Under the pieces are notes generated by a model. The model worked only from the letters and a program-made list of their open reading frames with translations, made no database searches and was not told the DNA's origin. Below are positions 30,063 through 40,287 of a stretch of 64,000 bases of DNA, in pieces (position 1 is the first letter of the stretch; each line of letters starts with the position of its first letter). The DNA comes from Schizochytrium sp. TIO01 (lineage: Eukaryota > Sar > Bigyra > Thraustochytrida > Thraustochytriidae). Location: positions 1,811,148-1,875,147 of the forward strand of contig SMSO01000014.1 in assembly GCA_004764695.1 (NCBI GenBank). The letters run 5' to 3'. The position numbers and the translations under genes are program-made.

Positions 30063-30606
30063 ATGGTGAAACCACCCCGCGCTGCTCTTCGCAAAGTCCT
30101 TCGCCACCATGAGCCTACTATGAGGGTTGGCGAGGGCGTGGACCTGATGGTAAGTTGGAGCATCACTGCTCCGAGAGGTACTTTCTATTGTGTGCCTGTG
30201 TTCTGCTTTGCTAATCAAGATGGTATGAGAGCCTATGCGAGCAAGTGAAGAACCAACCCACTTGGGTAAACAGAATCTATTCATGGTAAATTAACAATGC
30301 TGGACAAATTTGTTTTGATCTTATTCTGATATGGAACTATTCTCCATTTGCGTGCTTAAACAGTTATTTGTGGATTACCTTATGTTTTTGCGTCGACTTG
30401 CTGAAGAAGCTGCAGCAGAAGCTGCTAGACAAGGCGAAACACGCGTTGATGAAGAGATTGTAGACAAGGTTGCCCAGGTACGTTTGTTATTTCACTGCCC
30501 CATTGGATCATTGTCATATGAAAAAACAATTTGCCCCTTCGCTAACAGTATCTGGACATACAATGGAAGAGTTATACAGAAAGTTTTGAGTGAGTTTCGA
30601 GGCTAG
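30063..30606 (+). CDS. CENPW: CENP-W-like histone-fold kinetochore protein, three exons
   Basis: CENP-W pairs with CENP-T through histone folds to help link centromeric DNA to the outer kinetochore. Exons are 30063-30149 (29 codons), 30364-30477 (38 codons) and 30580-30606 (8 codons and TAG). Introns of 214 and 102 bases begin GTAAGT and GTACGT and end ACAG. The 75-aa product has three blocks in the order of human CENP-W: RAALRKVLRHHEPTMRVGEG (6-25), then LMFLRRLAEEAAAEAA (about 35-50), and finally KVLSEFRG at the very C-terminus, matching the VILKKSRG ending. Human CENP-W is 88 aa. All exon joins fall between codons. The gene is easy to miss because each exon is short. A different histone-fold protein is possible, but the RLAEE motif and the C-terminus favour CENP-W. 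Confidence 0.78.
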
Positions 30607-32204
30607 TTCTTTTGATTTATCATCGAAACATTCGTGACAGTGCTGATATTTCCATCTTCTTATAAATACCATTTCTTTGCCAAGACTGTAATTTAATCTT
30701 GTTCTGTTTGCCTCGTATTTCAAAGCTTCCTAACAAGAAATGCCATTTGGCATTTCAATGTAGACATGTTGACCAAATGGTGAAGGGTGGATTGGATTGC
30801 TTGGCATCAGGTGCATGAAAGGCTAGTGCAAATTTATTCAATAATTATCATATTTGTTCTTACTAAAAGCGTTTAAAATCTACTTTAGCGCCGATCCTGT
30901 CTAGAAACCAATAAAGCATCAGACATAGTTTATAACTTAATTTGTACATAAAACAGCATGCGGCTGCATGATATTGAGGGGTTCGAGGGGAAACATTCCA
31001 AAGTGTGTGCCAATCTGAAAATGACAATACTATTTCAAGGCTCTATCCGACGTATTTGGTGAAGCTTTATCTGCTGTGTTGCTGTATCCTTGTAAGGCAG
31101 CTTTTGAATATTTTTTTTTTTCGTTGCACATCAAAATACAAAATGTATTTCATTCGATTCTCGCCTTCGAATGAAATGAAACCTATTGGTAAGCGAATGT
31201 CTATTTGATATCCTTATTCCTCACCAGAGGTCGAGTTCTGTCGACGAATTCCTCAATCGCAGCTAGGCATTCTAGTTCCTCAGGCATTACTACTAGCTAG
31301 GTACTACAAACTATAAGTAGTACTACGCTGCAATCGCGAAAGCATCATCGCTTCCGTCATCAAGTCTCAAGTTGCCTGCCCAGGTACCTACTTATACGCC
31401 CCAAGCGTGTTAGGCCTTTCTGCCACAACGCCATGACATTCTTTCTGTCTCCTGCACTTGTCTGTGATCAAGTCGATTAGCTTTATCTGCACAGTTCTTT
31501 CTAACTGATCAAGTGAATCGATGCAACCTCTCCACTTGGGTTCTTGCCGCTGCGGAGGTTCTAACTTTGCGACCCCACGTGCTGGCAGGACCAACGGTGT
31601 TCAATGAGACCTTGAGCAGAGTAGAAGGCCTTCTTGAAGACGTAGCGGCTTGCACGCAGCTAGGTTGTTCAAGTGTTCAAGTTGACCGACGGATCATTTT
31701 GCTTGCTGGCGAATTATGTGGTGGTGTCAGGAAACCCAAATTTGCTCCAGCATTTCCTCCTCACGTCGCTTGGCGTGGACTTCATGAAAGGAGAAACGGA
31801 GCCCGCGTCATGGACGAATAATAGAGGAGGGTTGAGTAAGTGATCATCTGCATGCCGAGGTTTCATTCAACCTTGACGAACGATGAGAACGACAAAAACG
31901 AAGGAGGTGAAAACACAATGATATTTAGGCCTAGGTAATGTAGATAAGAATTGCAGTTTCTTAGATGTGTAGGTATCGTTTTGATGGCTTTCCAGTCTGT
32001 ATGGTTGTTGCGCAGGATTGCTTTCGGAGTGAAGGAGGTTAGTCCGAATGATGTCAACAATCGAATCGAATTGAGACCAATGATTGAGAAGAAGGATAGT
32101 ACCCTAGGTGCACACCTACCTACTGCGTACTTCAAGTTTCCTTCCTTCCTCGAAGCTCTCTGGTTTCCTTGGATATTCCCCCCAATCCAGCAAGCTACCA
32201 ATCC

Positions 32205-32435
32205 TCATTGTATTTCAGTGGATGAGGTGGTGTCTGCCATGAAGAAGTTCACCTCGTCGTCGCCGTCGTGGCTACCACCGTCTTCCTTTTCCTCTAGGTA
32301 GCTAGAGATATCAAGCATTTTGCCCAGGAAGTCAAAATCTCTAAGCTCTCGCTTTGCCAAATGCTTGAGGCCATTCCACAAACACCTCCACCTAGGTTGC
32401 TGACCAACCCGAAGCACCGCCCCAAATTTCTTCAA
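32205..32435 (-). CDS. possible C-terminal exon or gene fragment, unknown
   Basis: An open minus-strand frame ends at a TGA at 32207-32205. The last 50 codons encode a hydrophilic, acidic stretch (for example RDFDFLGKMLDISSYLEE) with mixed codons typical of coding DNA. There is no ATG at the upstream end, so it would need to be a 3' exon. I see no clear splice acceptor and no known family. It may be chance. Confidence 0.2.
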   Translation of the reverse strand: MKKFGAVLRVGQQPRWRCLWNGLKHLAKRELRDFDFLGKMLDISSYLEEKEDGGSHDGDDEVNFFMADTTSSTEIQ

Positions 32436-32522
32436 AGTCTAAACCCACGCCAAGGTAAATCCAACGAGGTTTCTCGCTCGTTGCCAATTATTCCTTGGTC
32501 GCTTTGCAAACCTCGTGAGAGA

Positions 32523-32549
32523 TGTCTGTCTGTCTGTCTGTCTGTCTGC
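32523..32549. repeat. GTCT tetranucleotide array
   Basis: About six and a half perfect copies of the unit, intergenic. Confidence 0.9.
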
Positions 32550-32948
32550 AAATTAGACCTCGAGGTTCTCATCACAATCATCAACGCGATAGGATGTAGA
32601 ACTAGGAACCATCGGCAATGATTTAGGCACGAGAATGCAATTTGTCCATCATCTGCGACTGAAGAGAAGAGCAGTCATGCTTCATTCAGGCAGACAAACA
32701 AACCAGCAAATGAGCTTATCGAGCTAGCTAGTCCAGTGCTCCAATCGAGGTTTGGCTGTGGAACTATACAGGCTCTGGGCCCTGTCTGCACTGGCAACTG
32801 GCAACTTCGAGCTCTCTTATGGCAGTCAGTCAGTCAGTCCTTCTCAAGGTCGTTCTCGTTCTTCCTGTTTTGGCGGCGATGGCGATGTTGCGCAATATTT
32901 TCTCTGCCTGCACTTGCGGCGCTATAGCCCACTGTACGGGGCCTCCCT

Positions 32949-33033
32949 CACAGTAGAGAATAGGGCCCTCGCTCAATAGAGAATGGGCCTCCACAGTAGA
33001 GAATGGGGGGCTCCACAGTAGAGAATGGCGCCC
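32949..33033. repeat. tandem repeat, period about 22, four copies
   Basis: The core CACAGTAGAGAATGGG recurs at 32949, about 32973, 32992 and 33014, with small differences in each copy. The second copy is the most diverged. It is intergenic. Confidence 0.75.
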
Positions 33034-33263
33034 CAACAGAAAGAAGCAGCAGGACCCGCCTCCCTTTCCACTCGTAGCGCTTCCTTCCTGCCGTGCAGTG
33101 GAACTGGAGCAGAAGCTGACCAGGGCCTTCGCAGTCACCTCCTTCTGGGATGCAATGCACGCACGAACTCGTGGACCCAGGAGTACCGAAAGCTGGCGTT
33201 TGCTGAGGCTTCAGGGCGGATTAAAAAAGTACAGGTAGTCGCTATTCTTCCTTTCTTCTTCAC

Positions 33264-33334
33264 ATGAATGAATGAATGAATGAATGAAAGAATGAAAGAA
33301 TGTATGAAAGAATGTATGAAAGAATGAGAGAATG
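33264..33334. repeat. GAAT array grading to GAAAGAATGTAT units
   Basis: About five GAAT copies pass into longer 8- to 12-base units made of GAAAGAAT and GTATGAAA. It is intergenic. Confidence 0.85.
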
Positions 33335-34459
33335 CCTCAATACCTGTGGACCGATGCCATCGCCACACCGTTGTCGCTCGCTGTGTCTGAATGATAGAAA
33401 TACTATCGAGGGAAACCAGGTCCTGCCGACCATTTAGCGGCGGGAAAGGCCAATAGTCTGCTTGATTTGTTTGTCATGATGGATGCAAAATTTGTTTGTT
33501 TATTTATTCATTTATATTTAAAGGCCTACTATGAAGTAACTTAAAAGGAATAGTGAGTAGTCATTTCTTTCATCTGTTAATCAATCCTTTTAAGGGAAAA
33601 GGTATTTTAGTAAGGAATAATGTTTTCGGTAGTCGAGGGAAAAAGAGAAAAAAGGAGACAATACGTAGAGATATTGTTATATATAAAAGAAGCGCCGTCA
33701 ATCTCGCAGAAAGCAAACCAGAGACAGCAGCCCGTACGGACTGTGTTCTCCGCCTGCGTGAGGCCGTCTGTTAGCGGCGGCCCAGGCTCTTGCGGGGATA
33801 GTGTCTGTTGACAGGCTGCTGATAGCAGCAACCTTCGGTCAAAACGGCTGTTCACAGGGCTGGCGCCAAAGTCGCAGTCGCATCCCTCTCACGTGGACTT
33901 CTTGCTTTTTTTTATTTCTGTTGTGGTGGCTTATTAATACGTTCAGGTTCTTGAGCCGTGGAGTGGTACCTCGCTTGCTTTGACGAAGCCCGCGTCGCCC
34001 TACAGTTGTTGCAGGAAAAGAAACAGGAGGCAGCGGGCAGCCAAATTTGTATCTAGCTCTTGGCAAACAAATAAATCAAACACAGCTTTTGCGAATTGGC
34101 AGCTGCTCGTTTGGAGTGAATTCCTGAGGCATTATCCTACCTTTAAGACACTTTCTGACACGCTCACGAATTGTTGCGCTAGCTCCTTTATCGCGCTTAG
34201 ACGAATTTATTTGTGCAGGCGGAGCTCCTGGTGCAACGTGATTGTTGCTGGAGTGGGAGGGTGTCTCCAGGATTTTCCTTTTACTTGCTTACTGCATTTG
34301 ATATTTAATCACATCTCAATAAACATAAAACCTACTGAGGTGGTTCTTCAATCGCTTGCAAAACAGCGAGCGTATTAACCTTACATAGAAGCGAAGGACC
34401 TACCGTAACTTTTGTTTGAGCTTGTAAAGGAGCTCCTTGCGACATAATTTGGTGAGAAA

Positions 34460-36451
34460 ATGGACAATGACATTGGCGACATTGATCTCGATGCAGAACT
34501 GCTAGACTGGGTTCAACAGTACCAAGATGATTCCACGACAGGAGGCAATCAGCAGGGATACACTCAGGCCCAGAGCCTGCAAGAAAGAAGTGATTCTTCA
34601 CTGTTAATGGACATGGACAGATGGCCTGCTTCCTCGGCAGCAAATACTCCTGTACCTGCGCATATGCATCCTGCAAATGGCATGATTCACCCGCTAGATA
34701 CAGAAACAATGTCTTCCCAAAATGATGACTTCGTCAATAATGGGTTAATGTCGCATGCTCAAAACCAAACAAACTTGCAAGATGGTGCTCACTTTTCTAC
34801 CCAGCATCCCAAAACACAAACTCAACCCTTAGAATCAGACCTACATCGTTCACAATCGCATCCATACGTCATGAAACGACCATATCAGGAACGCAGCACA
34901 CAAAGCCAGGAAACAGAACAATTACAAACGCAAGAAGGCTCAGAACAACGAACTTCATTCTTATCAAGAGGGCTCAAAGGAGGAAGCGCAGTAGTAGCTC
35001 ATAACACTAGCAATTATGAAATGCAACATCAACAGCATATGTCACTGCCGGGGCCTGAAGATGGATTACACAACACAATTTTACCGGCATCATCCCGATC
35101 ACCTAGAACCCCATCAAGATCAGCAGATTCATTATATCACGGACCAAAATCCCAACCAATCGACAACAACTTTGAAGGCCTTAAACGCCGAAGAAAAAAA
35201 GACGGGATCGAACCATCGGATCACAGGGAGTCTTCAGGTACATCTAGAGGTTTCTCACAGCGTGCGCTTAGAGGACCCGACGCTTCCATGGAGCAGCACA
35301 GCGGAGTTCACAGTGACCACAATGAATCCGCCTTTCATCCCGCACTACCATACCAGCAAGTGGAAGGCAATGCATCCCGTGGTTCTTTTACACCTGCTGG
35401 GCCGATGAACCCTTCCCATAATGGCTATCCCCGTCCACCTGTATCAATTGGGCAGCGTTCTTCCACTGTGAAACTAGAAAAGGAAGCGCATACTAATTCC
35501 AATTCTCCCGCTCTGTCACCCGGACGATCTCCATATGTACCAAACAGACGATCGAACTCAGACCCATCGTACGGGAGTGCTCGCCCTGCTGAACGAATAA
35601 GTCTGCTACAACGAATTTCTGATTTGGAACAAGAAAAGGCTCAGCTTTTGCAAAGGTTTCATGCATCTCCAGCTCGTTGCACATCTTCAAAAGATAGCTT
35701 GAAAGCGCTCATGGCATATGAAGGTCAACCTTTGATTCAACATTTGGACTCTTTTGCTCATATGAAAAGGTTTTTTTCCTTTAACGAAACTTGGAGTGTA
35801 CATAAATCCCAGCTCAGGCAGTTAGAAACCGAACTTGAGCCAACAACAACACTAAAAATGCTATTATGGGCACTCTTACAAGATGATGATTTCTACTTTC
35901 CAAATTCTAGCTCATCGGGTCCTTCCTCTAGTGGCGGCTCTGCCTCAGAAGCGTCAAAGTCGGCAGAGGCTACAGAGTCTGATCCAAGTGACAAGGCGGG
36001 ACAAAGGAATCTTGGCGAGCACTTGGCAAATGCGAGTGCTGCTGGAAGCAGTAAAAGCAGTGGAAGTAGTAACGGCGTGAAGGCTGGGAATGGCGAAGCT
36101 TCGCATGGGCCTCAGCGTAACATGGGAAACTCCTGGATGATGCTCTGCCATGCGCTTGAAACTGATTTGAGTCGCAAGGGCTCAAAATTCCAAGAGATGC
36201 GTCGCAAGGCAAAATCTCTTGCATCGCAGCTTCTCCTGAGTAAATATCGCATTGATCGCATGTATGACCTCATTGATACTCATAGCGAAGAAATCGATCG
36301 TATCGGGTCTGCTTTGCTTAATGCCATGACACCAGAACAACGCTTAGAATTGTTCCAGCGGGTTGAAGACCGCGGTTTTCCAAACCCTCTAGATGCACAA
36401 GCTCCAAGCCACTTCTTCCCTCACCTTTCAGCCTGGCAAAGCGAAGGATGA
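34460..36451 (+). CDS. 663-aa protein of unknown function, nuclear-looking
   Basis: ATG at 34460 in the context GAAAATGG; intronless. I do not recognise a family. Residues 1-24 are acidic and hydrophobic (DNDIGDIDLDAELLDWVQQY), resembling a transcriptional activation segment. Residues 30-375 are disordered and Gln/Ser/Pro-rich, with a basic cluster KRRRKKDG (242-249) that could be a nuclear localisation signal. A short leucine-containing coiled coil follows (about 378-401). Conserved-looking helices then appear: MKRFFSFNETWSVHKSQLRQ (435-454), LKMLLWALLQDDDFYF, and, after a Ser/Gly-rich insert, WMMLCHALETDLSRKGSKFQ and a helical C-terminus. A transcription regulator is a reasonable guess from layout only, with no DNA-binding domain identified. 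Confidence 0.8.
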   Translation: MDNDIGDIDLDAELLDWVQQYQDDSTTGGNQQGYTQAQSLQERSDSSLLMDMDRWPASSAANTPVPAHMHPANGMIHPLDTETMSSQNDDFVNNGLMSHAQNQTNLQDGAHFSTQHPKTQTQPLESDLHRSQSHPYVMKRPYQERSTQSQETEQLQTQEGSEQRTSFLSRGLKGGSAVVAHNTSNYEMQHQQHMSLPGPEDGLHNTILPASSRSPRTPSRSADSLYHGPKSQPIDNNFEGLKRRRKKDGIEPSDHRESSGTSRGFSQRALRGPDASMEQHSGVHSDHNESAFHPALPYQQVEGNASRGSFTPAGPMNPSHNGYPRPPVSIGQRSSTVKLEKEAHTNSNSPALSPGRSPYVPNRRSNSDPSYGSARPAERISLLQRISDLEQEKAQLLQRFHASPARCTSSKDSLKALMAYEGQPLIQHLDSFAHMKRFFSFNETWSVHKSQLRQLETELEPTTTLKMLLWALLQDDDFYFPNSSSSGPSSSGGSASEASKSAEATESDPSDKAGQRNLGEHLANASAAGSSKSSGSSNGVKAGNGEASHGPQRNMGNSWMMLCHALETDLSRKGSKFQEMRRKAKSLASQLLLSKYRIDRMYDLIDTHSEEIDRIGSALLNAMTPEQRLELFQRVEDRGFPNPLDAQAPSHFFPHLSAWQSEG

Positions 36452-37610
36452 AGTTGATCTGCGCCATGCTCTTGTTTTCTTACCCATATTATCATCCACT
36501 ATCTTGCGAAACCTCTATCACAAATGGTGATATTACTTTTACAACAGGATGGCCTACACACGAGTTACTGTTTCTGATTTTATTGATTCTTCTCGATGAT
36601 TGGCTGTTGCTTAAACACAAAGGGGCTATCATATGATGTATTATACACATATAAGACATAAAAACACTATTTACTGATCCAATTGAAGTGATATCCCCTT
36701 CCTTTACTTCAATAAAGCCAATGCCTGCTGAAGGTGATTTGTTGGCGAACACCTAGAAGCTAGAGATGGTTTACATTCTTTACTACGGGGAAAATCTAGT
36801 CATCTCATCTTACCTTCTATCGTTACGAAAGATTATCATTATTGAATTTATTTTCTAAAAGTGAGTACATTATTTTATCCCGTCTTATCGTACTATAAAT
36901 AGTGTTTCTAAGCCGACGTTTTCAAGTCTTGTAATTTGACTGAAGGGTTTATATATACTATGATCTGTAGTTTCAAATTGAATGACTGCAAAAACGTAGG
37001 ATCCTGATTGTAGATAGCTTCCACTCGATAATAGCACAGGAATAGAGCCTAATTTAATGAAACAGAATGGTAGCTTTAATTGTCCGAAAAGGAAAAAATA
37101 CATTTTGGTATTTACTACGAAGCGTGAGAAAGGCTTTGGCATTTTGTATTCGTGTTAGCGTAAGTTTTCGTGTTGGTTTGTTTTTTTAATGGCGTGTGTT
37201 TGGTAGTGTTGTCTAATGATGGAAACAAGCAAGGAGACACTGATGTGACAAGGAACCCAATAAACCCAAAGGCTTGCTGCATAATCTTGCCTTCTAGCTC
37301 ACCACGAGCTAGCAGTAAGATACATAGAAGGCAAGTGGAGGGCAAATTGATGAAACAACTATAGAAAATGTGAGTTCTATAGGAGTTACAATGTCACGTA
37401 CATAGTCAATGTACAGAGCCATAGTCAAAATATGTGAAGCAACGCTTGCTTGCGCATTCTTTACATTTTGACACGTGAGAGCAAGGACAGGAGAAACAGG
37501 AAAAACTAGAGAGACTGCAACAGACTAACCTGTATGTTCTGACTCTCCTTAGTCTACGGGAGAGAATAGGTGAGTTGGCTGTATACAATTCCATTCTTGC
37601 AGCGAAGATT
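36452..37610. other. convergent spacer between unknown gene and GH43 gene
   Basis: 1.16 kb, AT-rich, with no supported ORF. The ends probably hold two 3' untranslated regions. Confidence 0.5.
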
Positions 37611-38705
37611 CTAGTCTTGGAATTGAAACCAATCGAATTTGGCGAGCCCAGTCGTAGGATCGCGTTCTTCCATGATACCATAAAGCTTCGGTGACGACTT
37701 CCGAACCTGACGGTTCGGCGAATGCAAAGCCATCACTAGAAGCGAGTGTGCTGACTGCGAGCTGGTTGATGGGGTGGGGCGAAAGTAGAGTTTTGCGACC
37801 ATGGCATGCCCTCCATCCCTTTGGAAGAGCGGGACCTTGTCGTGAACCCATGGACCCTTGATGCTTCCCGACGTCGATCTCGCAACACCCACACAATAGC
37901 TATCATTGCGTCCCCTCGACGACCACAGCATGATCAACTCTTGTGTGGATGTTGCTCTAAAAAGAAACGGTCCATCTGTGATATAGTTTCCCTGGCGCGT
38001 CGTTGACGATGAGTTAAAGGATTTACACCAGGAGGCTTGTGATGCAGCAAACAGAGTTACAGGGTTCCCTACAGCCCCGCTGAGGTCTGCTTTCAGCTGC
38101 ATCGCACACATTTCACCATCACCCACCTGAGTCCATTCACGACAAAACACCATGAAAGGGATTCCATTCTCTACAAATAGGGTTCCGTCTAGGCAGGACC
38201 ACGATGCTGGCGTTATTGGTCCGTTTTGAATTGGTACAAAAGGGCCCTCAGGTCTTGCTCCTGGCGATTCCAAAATTGCGACGCCTCTCTCGTTGGGTTT
38301 TCCAGTCTTTTTCATGGTTGCGAACATTATGAGCCTACCTCGATATATGTAGACTTCAGGAGCCCAAAACTGGGTATCTGCCCAGAAACCTTCAGGACGT
38401 CTAAATGCTTCGAAGGGACCTTCCCAGGTCACCAGATCACGGCTGGAGTAGCAGTTGAAACCTACAGCAGGAAATTCGGAGTACGGGTTTCCGATGTTGT
38501 CGGGAGGCTTGTCTGTAGTGCCATACAACCAGTACACGCGGTGACCATTCTGCACAGCGGAGACCAAACCTGCAGGAAGGGCGGACTTCTCTGAGAGAGG
38601 TCCGGAGCTGGGAGCACTGGCGTCCTCGGCATCGAGCAGCGACAGCAAGTACGGGTCGCGCATCCAAATGTCACCAAGATTCATCGTACCTGACGGAGCA
38701 GACAT
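37611..38705 (-). CDS. glycoside hydrolase family 43-type five-bladed beta-propeller enzyme
   Basis: 364 aa from the first in-frame ATG at 38705. The frame stays open upstream with no other ATG, so a longer form could need a 5' exon. GH43 enzymes act on arabinose- or xylose-containing glycans. The general base is probably Asp17 in the motif MRDPYLL. WAPEVY (114-119) is the typical blade motif, Asp173 in SCLDGTLF fits the pKa-modulating Asp, and TDGPFLFR (243-250) followed by a DGGHAM motif (297-302) resembles a subgroup common in Bacteroidetes and Planctomycetes. No signal peptide is evident from this start. Substrate cannot be told by eye. The bacterial resemblance raises lateral transfer, as inference. 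A 53-codon upstream frame from an ATG at 38839 overlaps the start in another frame. Confidence 0.8.
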   Translation of the reverse strand: MSAPSGTMNLGDIWMRDPYLLSLLDAEDASAPSSGPLSEKSALPAGLVSAVQNGHRVYWLYGTTDKPPDNIGNPYSEFPAVGFNCYSSRDLVTWEGPFEAFRRPEGFWADTQFWAPEVYIYRGRLIMFATMKKTGKPNERGVAILESPGARPEGPFVPIQNGPITPASWSCLDGTLFVENGIPFMVFCREWTQVGDGEMCAMQLKADLSGAVGNPVTLFAASQASWCKSFNSSSTTRQGNYITDGPFLFRATSTQELIMLWSSRGRNDSYCVGVARSTSGSIKGPWVHDKVPLFQRDGGHAMVAKLYFRPTPSTSSQSAHSLLVMALHSPNRQVRKSSPKLYGIMEERDPTTGLAKFDWFQFQD

Positions 38706-40287
38706 CGAGGAAACCTCCAGACCGCCCGAAATAGACGGGCCTGCGCAAGCCCCGATATCCACGCCGTCCTCAGCGCTGCCCTCAGCGCCTCCAACTCGGC
38801 TTTGGACACAGCAGAAGACAATGATGATTGTTCGCTCATTCGACTCACAATATTCTTTTCTATTACATGCTACTACTACTGTTGTATTACCATACCACCC
38901 TACTCTAGAGATGATAATAATGAATATATTTTGTATGTTGGGATCAGCCTACAAACTACGTGTTGAAGAGAAGGAAACACACCACTACTTCAATAATTGG
39001 CTCAGATATGGGCATTAGCTCCTACCATGGAAGGATATCTGCGCCGCAAGAGCACTACATGCAGGTGCTTTGAGACAGAATAGTGAACCAGACAAAGCAA
39101 GACCAACGAGATCGACGGGGAACCCTGTATGACTTTTTTCCCAAGCGCGCTTTTTTTTTTTCATTTGCTTTTATTAGTATTATATAGGATATGAGTGAGT
39201 CTTACTGGGTTTCAATGTCAATGTGCTTGAATGGTATTCGAGGTTGTCTGGGAAATGAATCACTACCCAAGCTATGAAATGAATCATGCAAAACGAAAGG
39301 AGAGAGGATACCACTCATGATACGTTTAGGTGGTATCAAGAAAATGAGTTCTGTTAGTGGATATTTTGACAGGTTTATTGCAGTTTGAATAAGAAAGTAC
39401 TTCAGAATTGTCAGTGACAAATTAATTTTACAGCAGAAGGAGTGTTGTACCATACTCTTTTTTCATTGCAAATGAATTCGTTTTCTTAAATCTTTTCACT
39501 ACTTATCAAAATTGCGTCTAGTAAACGCAGGCTGAGAATTTGAGAATAGGTGTTAAAATACTAAAAGAAGAAAAGCAAGTTGTAGATCTGATTGTTTGAG
39601 TTTGGGGAGTGATTATGTCATCTGTGTCGACGATAGGTTCACTTTGATTTATTCTAACAAGATATTACTCTTGTGCTGTGTTCTCAAGATATTTCACGAA
39701 ATGATTGGTAAGATCTTAGATCTTGCTACATGAACACTTCAAACAGAAGCTTCTGAATGCTTTTACAAGGTATGTGGCTAATTCGTTATGGCAGGACAGA
39801 AATGCAGCTAGAGCAATTCAAATATGGGCAAACTATCAATTCAAACAGCCAAATGAGGCCACAAATCACCATGGTCATGTTGGCTTGCAGACGTGAAGAG
39901 AGCTTACGTGAGGGATTGTTTTGAAATCTATAGCTAGGCAACTACAAAAGGTAACACGTATGTAATTGGCCGCCAGCAGGTTGACAATCGCAACAAAGAT
40001 CATGCTACTCTGAAGTTTAAATTTGCGATAAAGGATACATATGCTGGAGAAAAAGGCATGATAGAAATCCACTTTCGCTGAGTGGAAGAAAAGAAGTTCA
40101 ACATGATGCACATTGTACAAGATGATTTAAGAAGGTTATTAAGGTTTATACGAATTGTATCTCACACACATTGAGATCACAGAGGGGGGGACGCGAAATG
40201 CGACAGAAGGTAAGTTACGAGGACTAACGAGATATATGGCGGGTGGATCAACAGACGACAGAATCATGTATGGTCAGGTATTTTTGT
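38706..40287. other. spacer between GH43 gene and SANT-like gene
   Basis: 1.58 kb including the GH43 promoter and leader and the 3' end of the next minus-strand gene. It is AT-rich, with a T run near 39150 and no supported gene. Confidence 0.5.

Larger units (their letters stand above)
30607..34459. other. 3.9-kb spacer with tandem and simple repeats
   Basis: Holds a GTCT array (32523-32549), a tandem repeat of about 22 bases (32949-33033), a GAAT-type array (33264-33334), and a short protein-like minus-strand frame (32205-32435) listed separately. Words such as GGTACCTA and CTAGCTAGG recur near 31280-31400. No complete gene is supported. Confidence 0.5.

Noticed and set aside
31513-31821. 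102-codon plus-strand frame
   Set aside because: It opens on GTG with no splice or domain support; kept out as probable chance.
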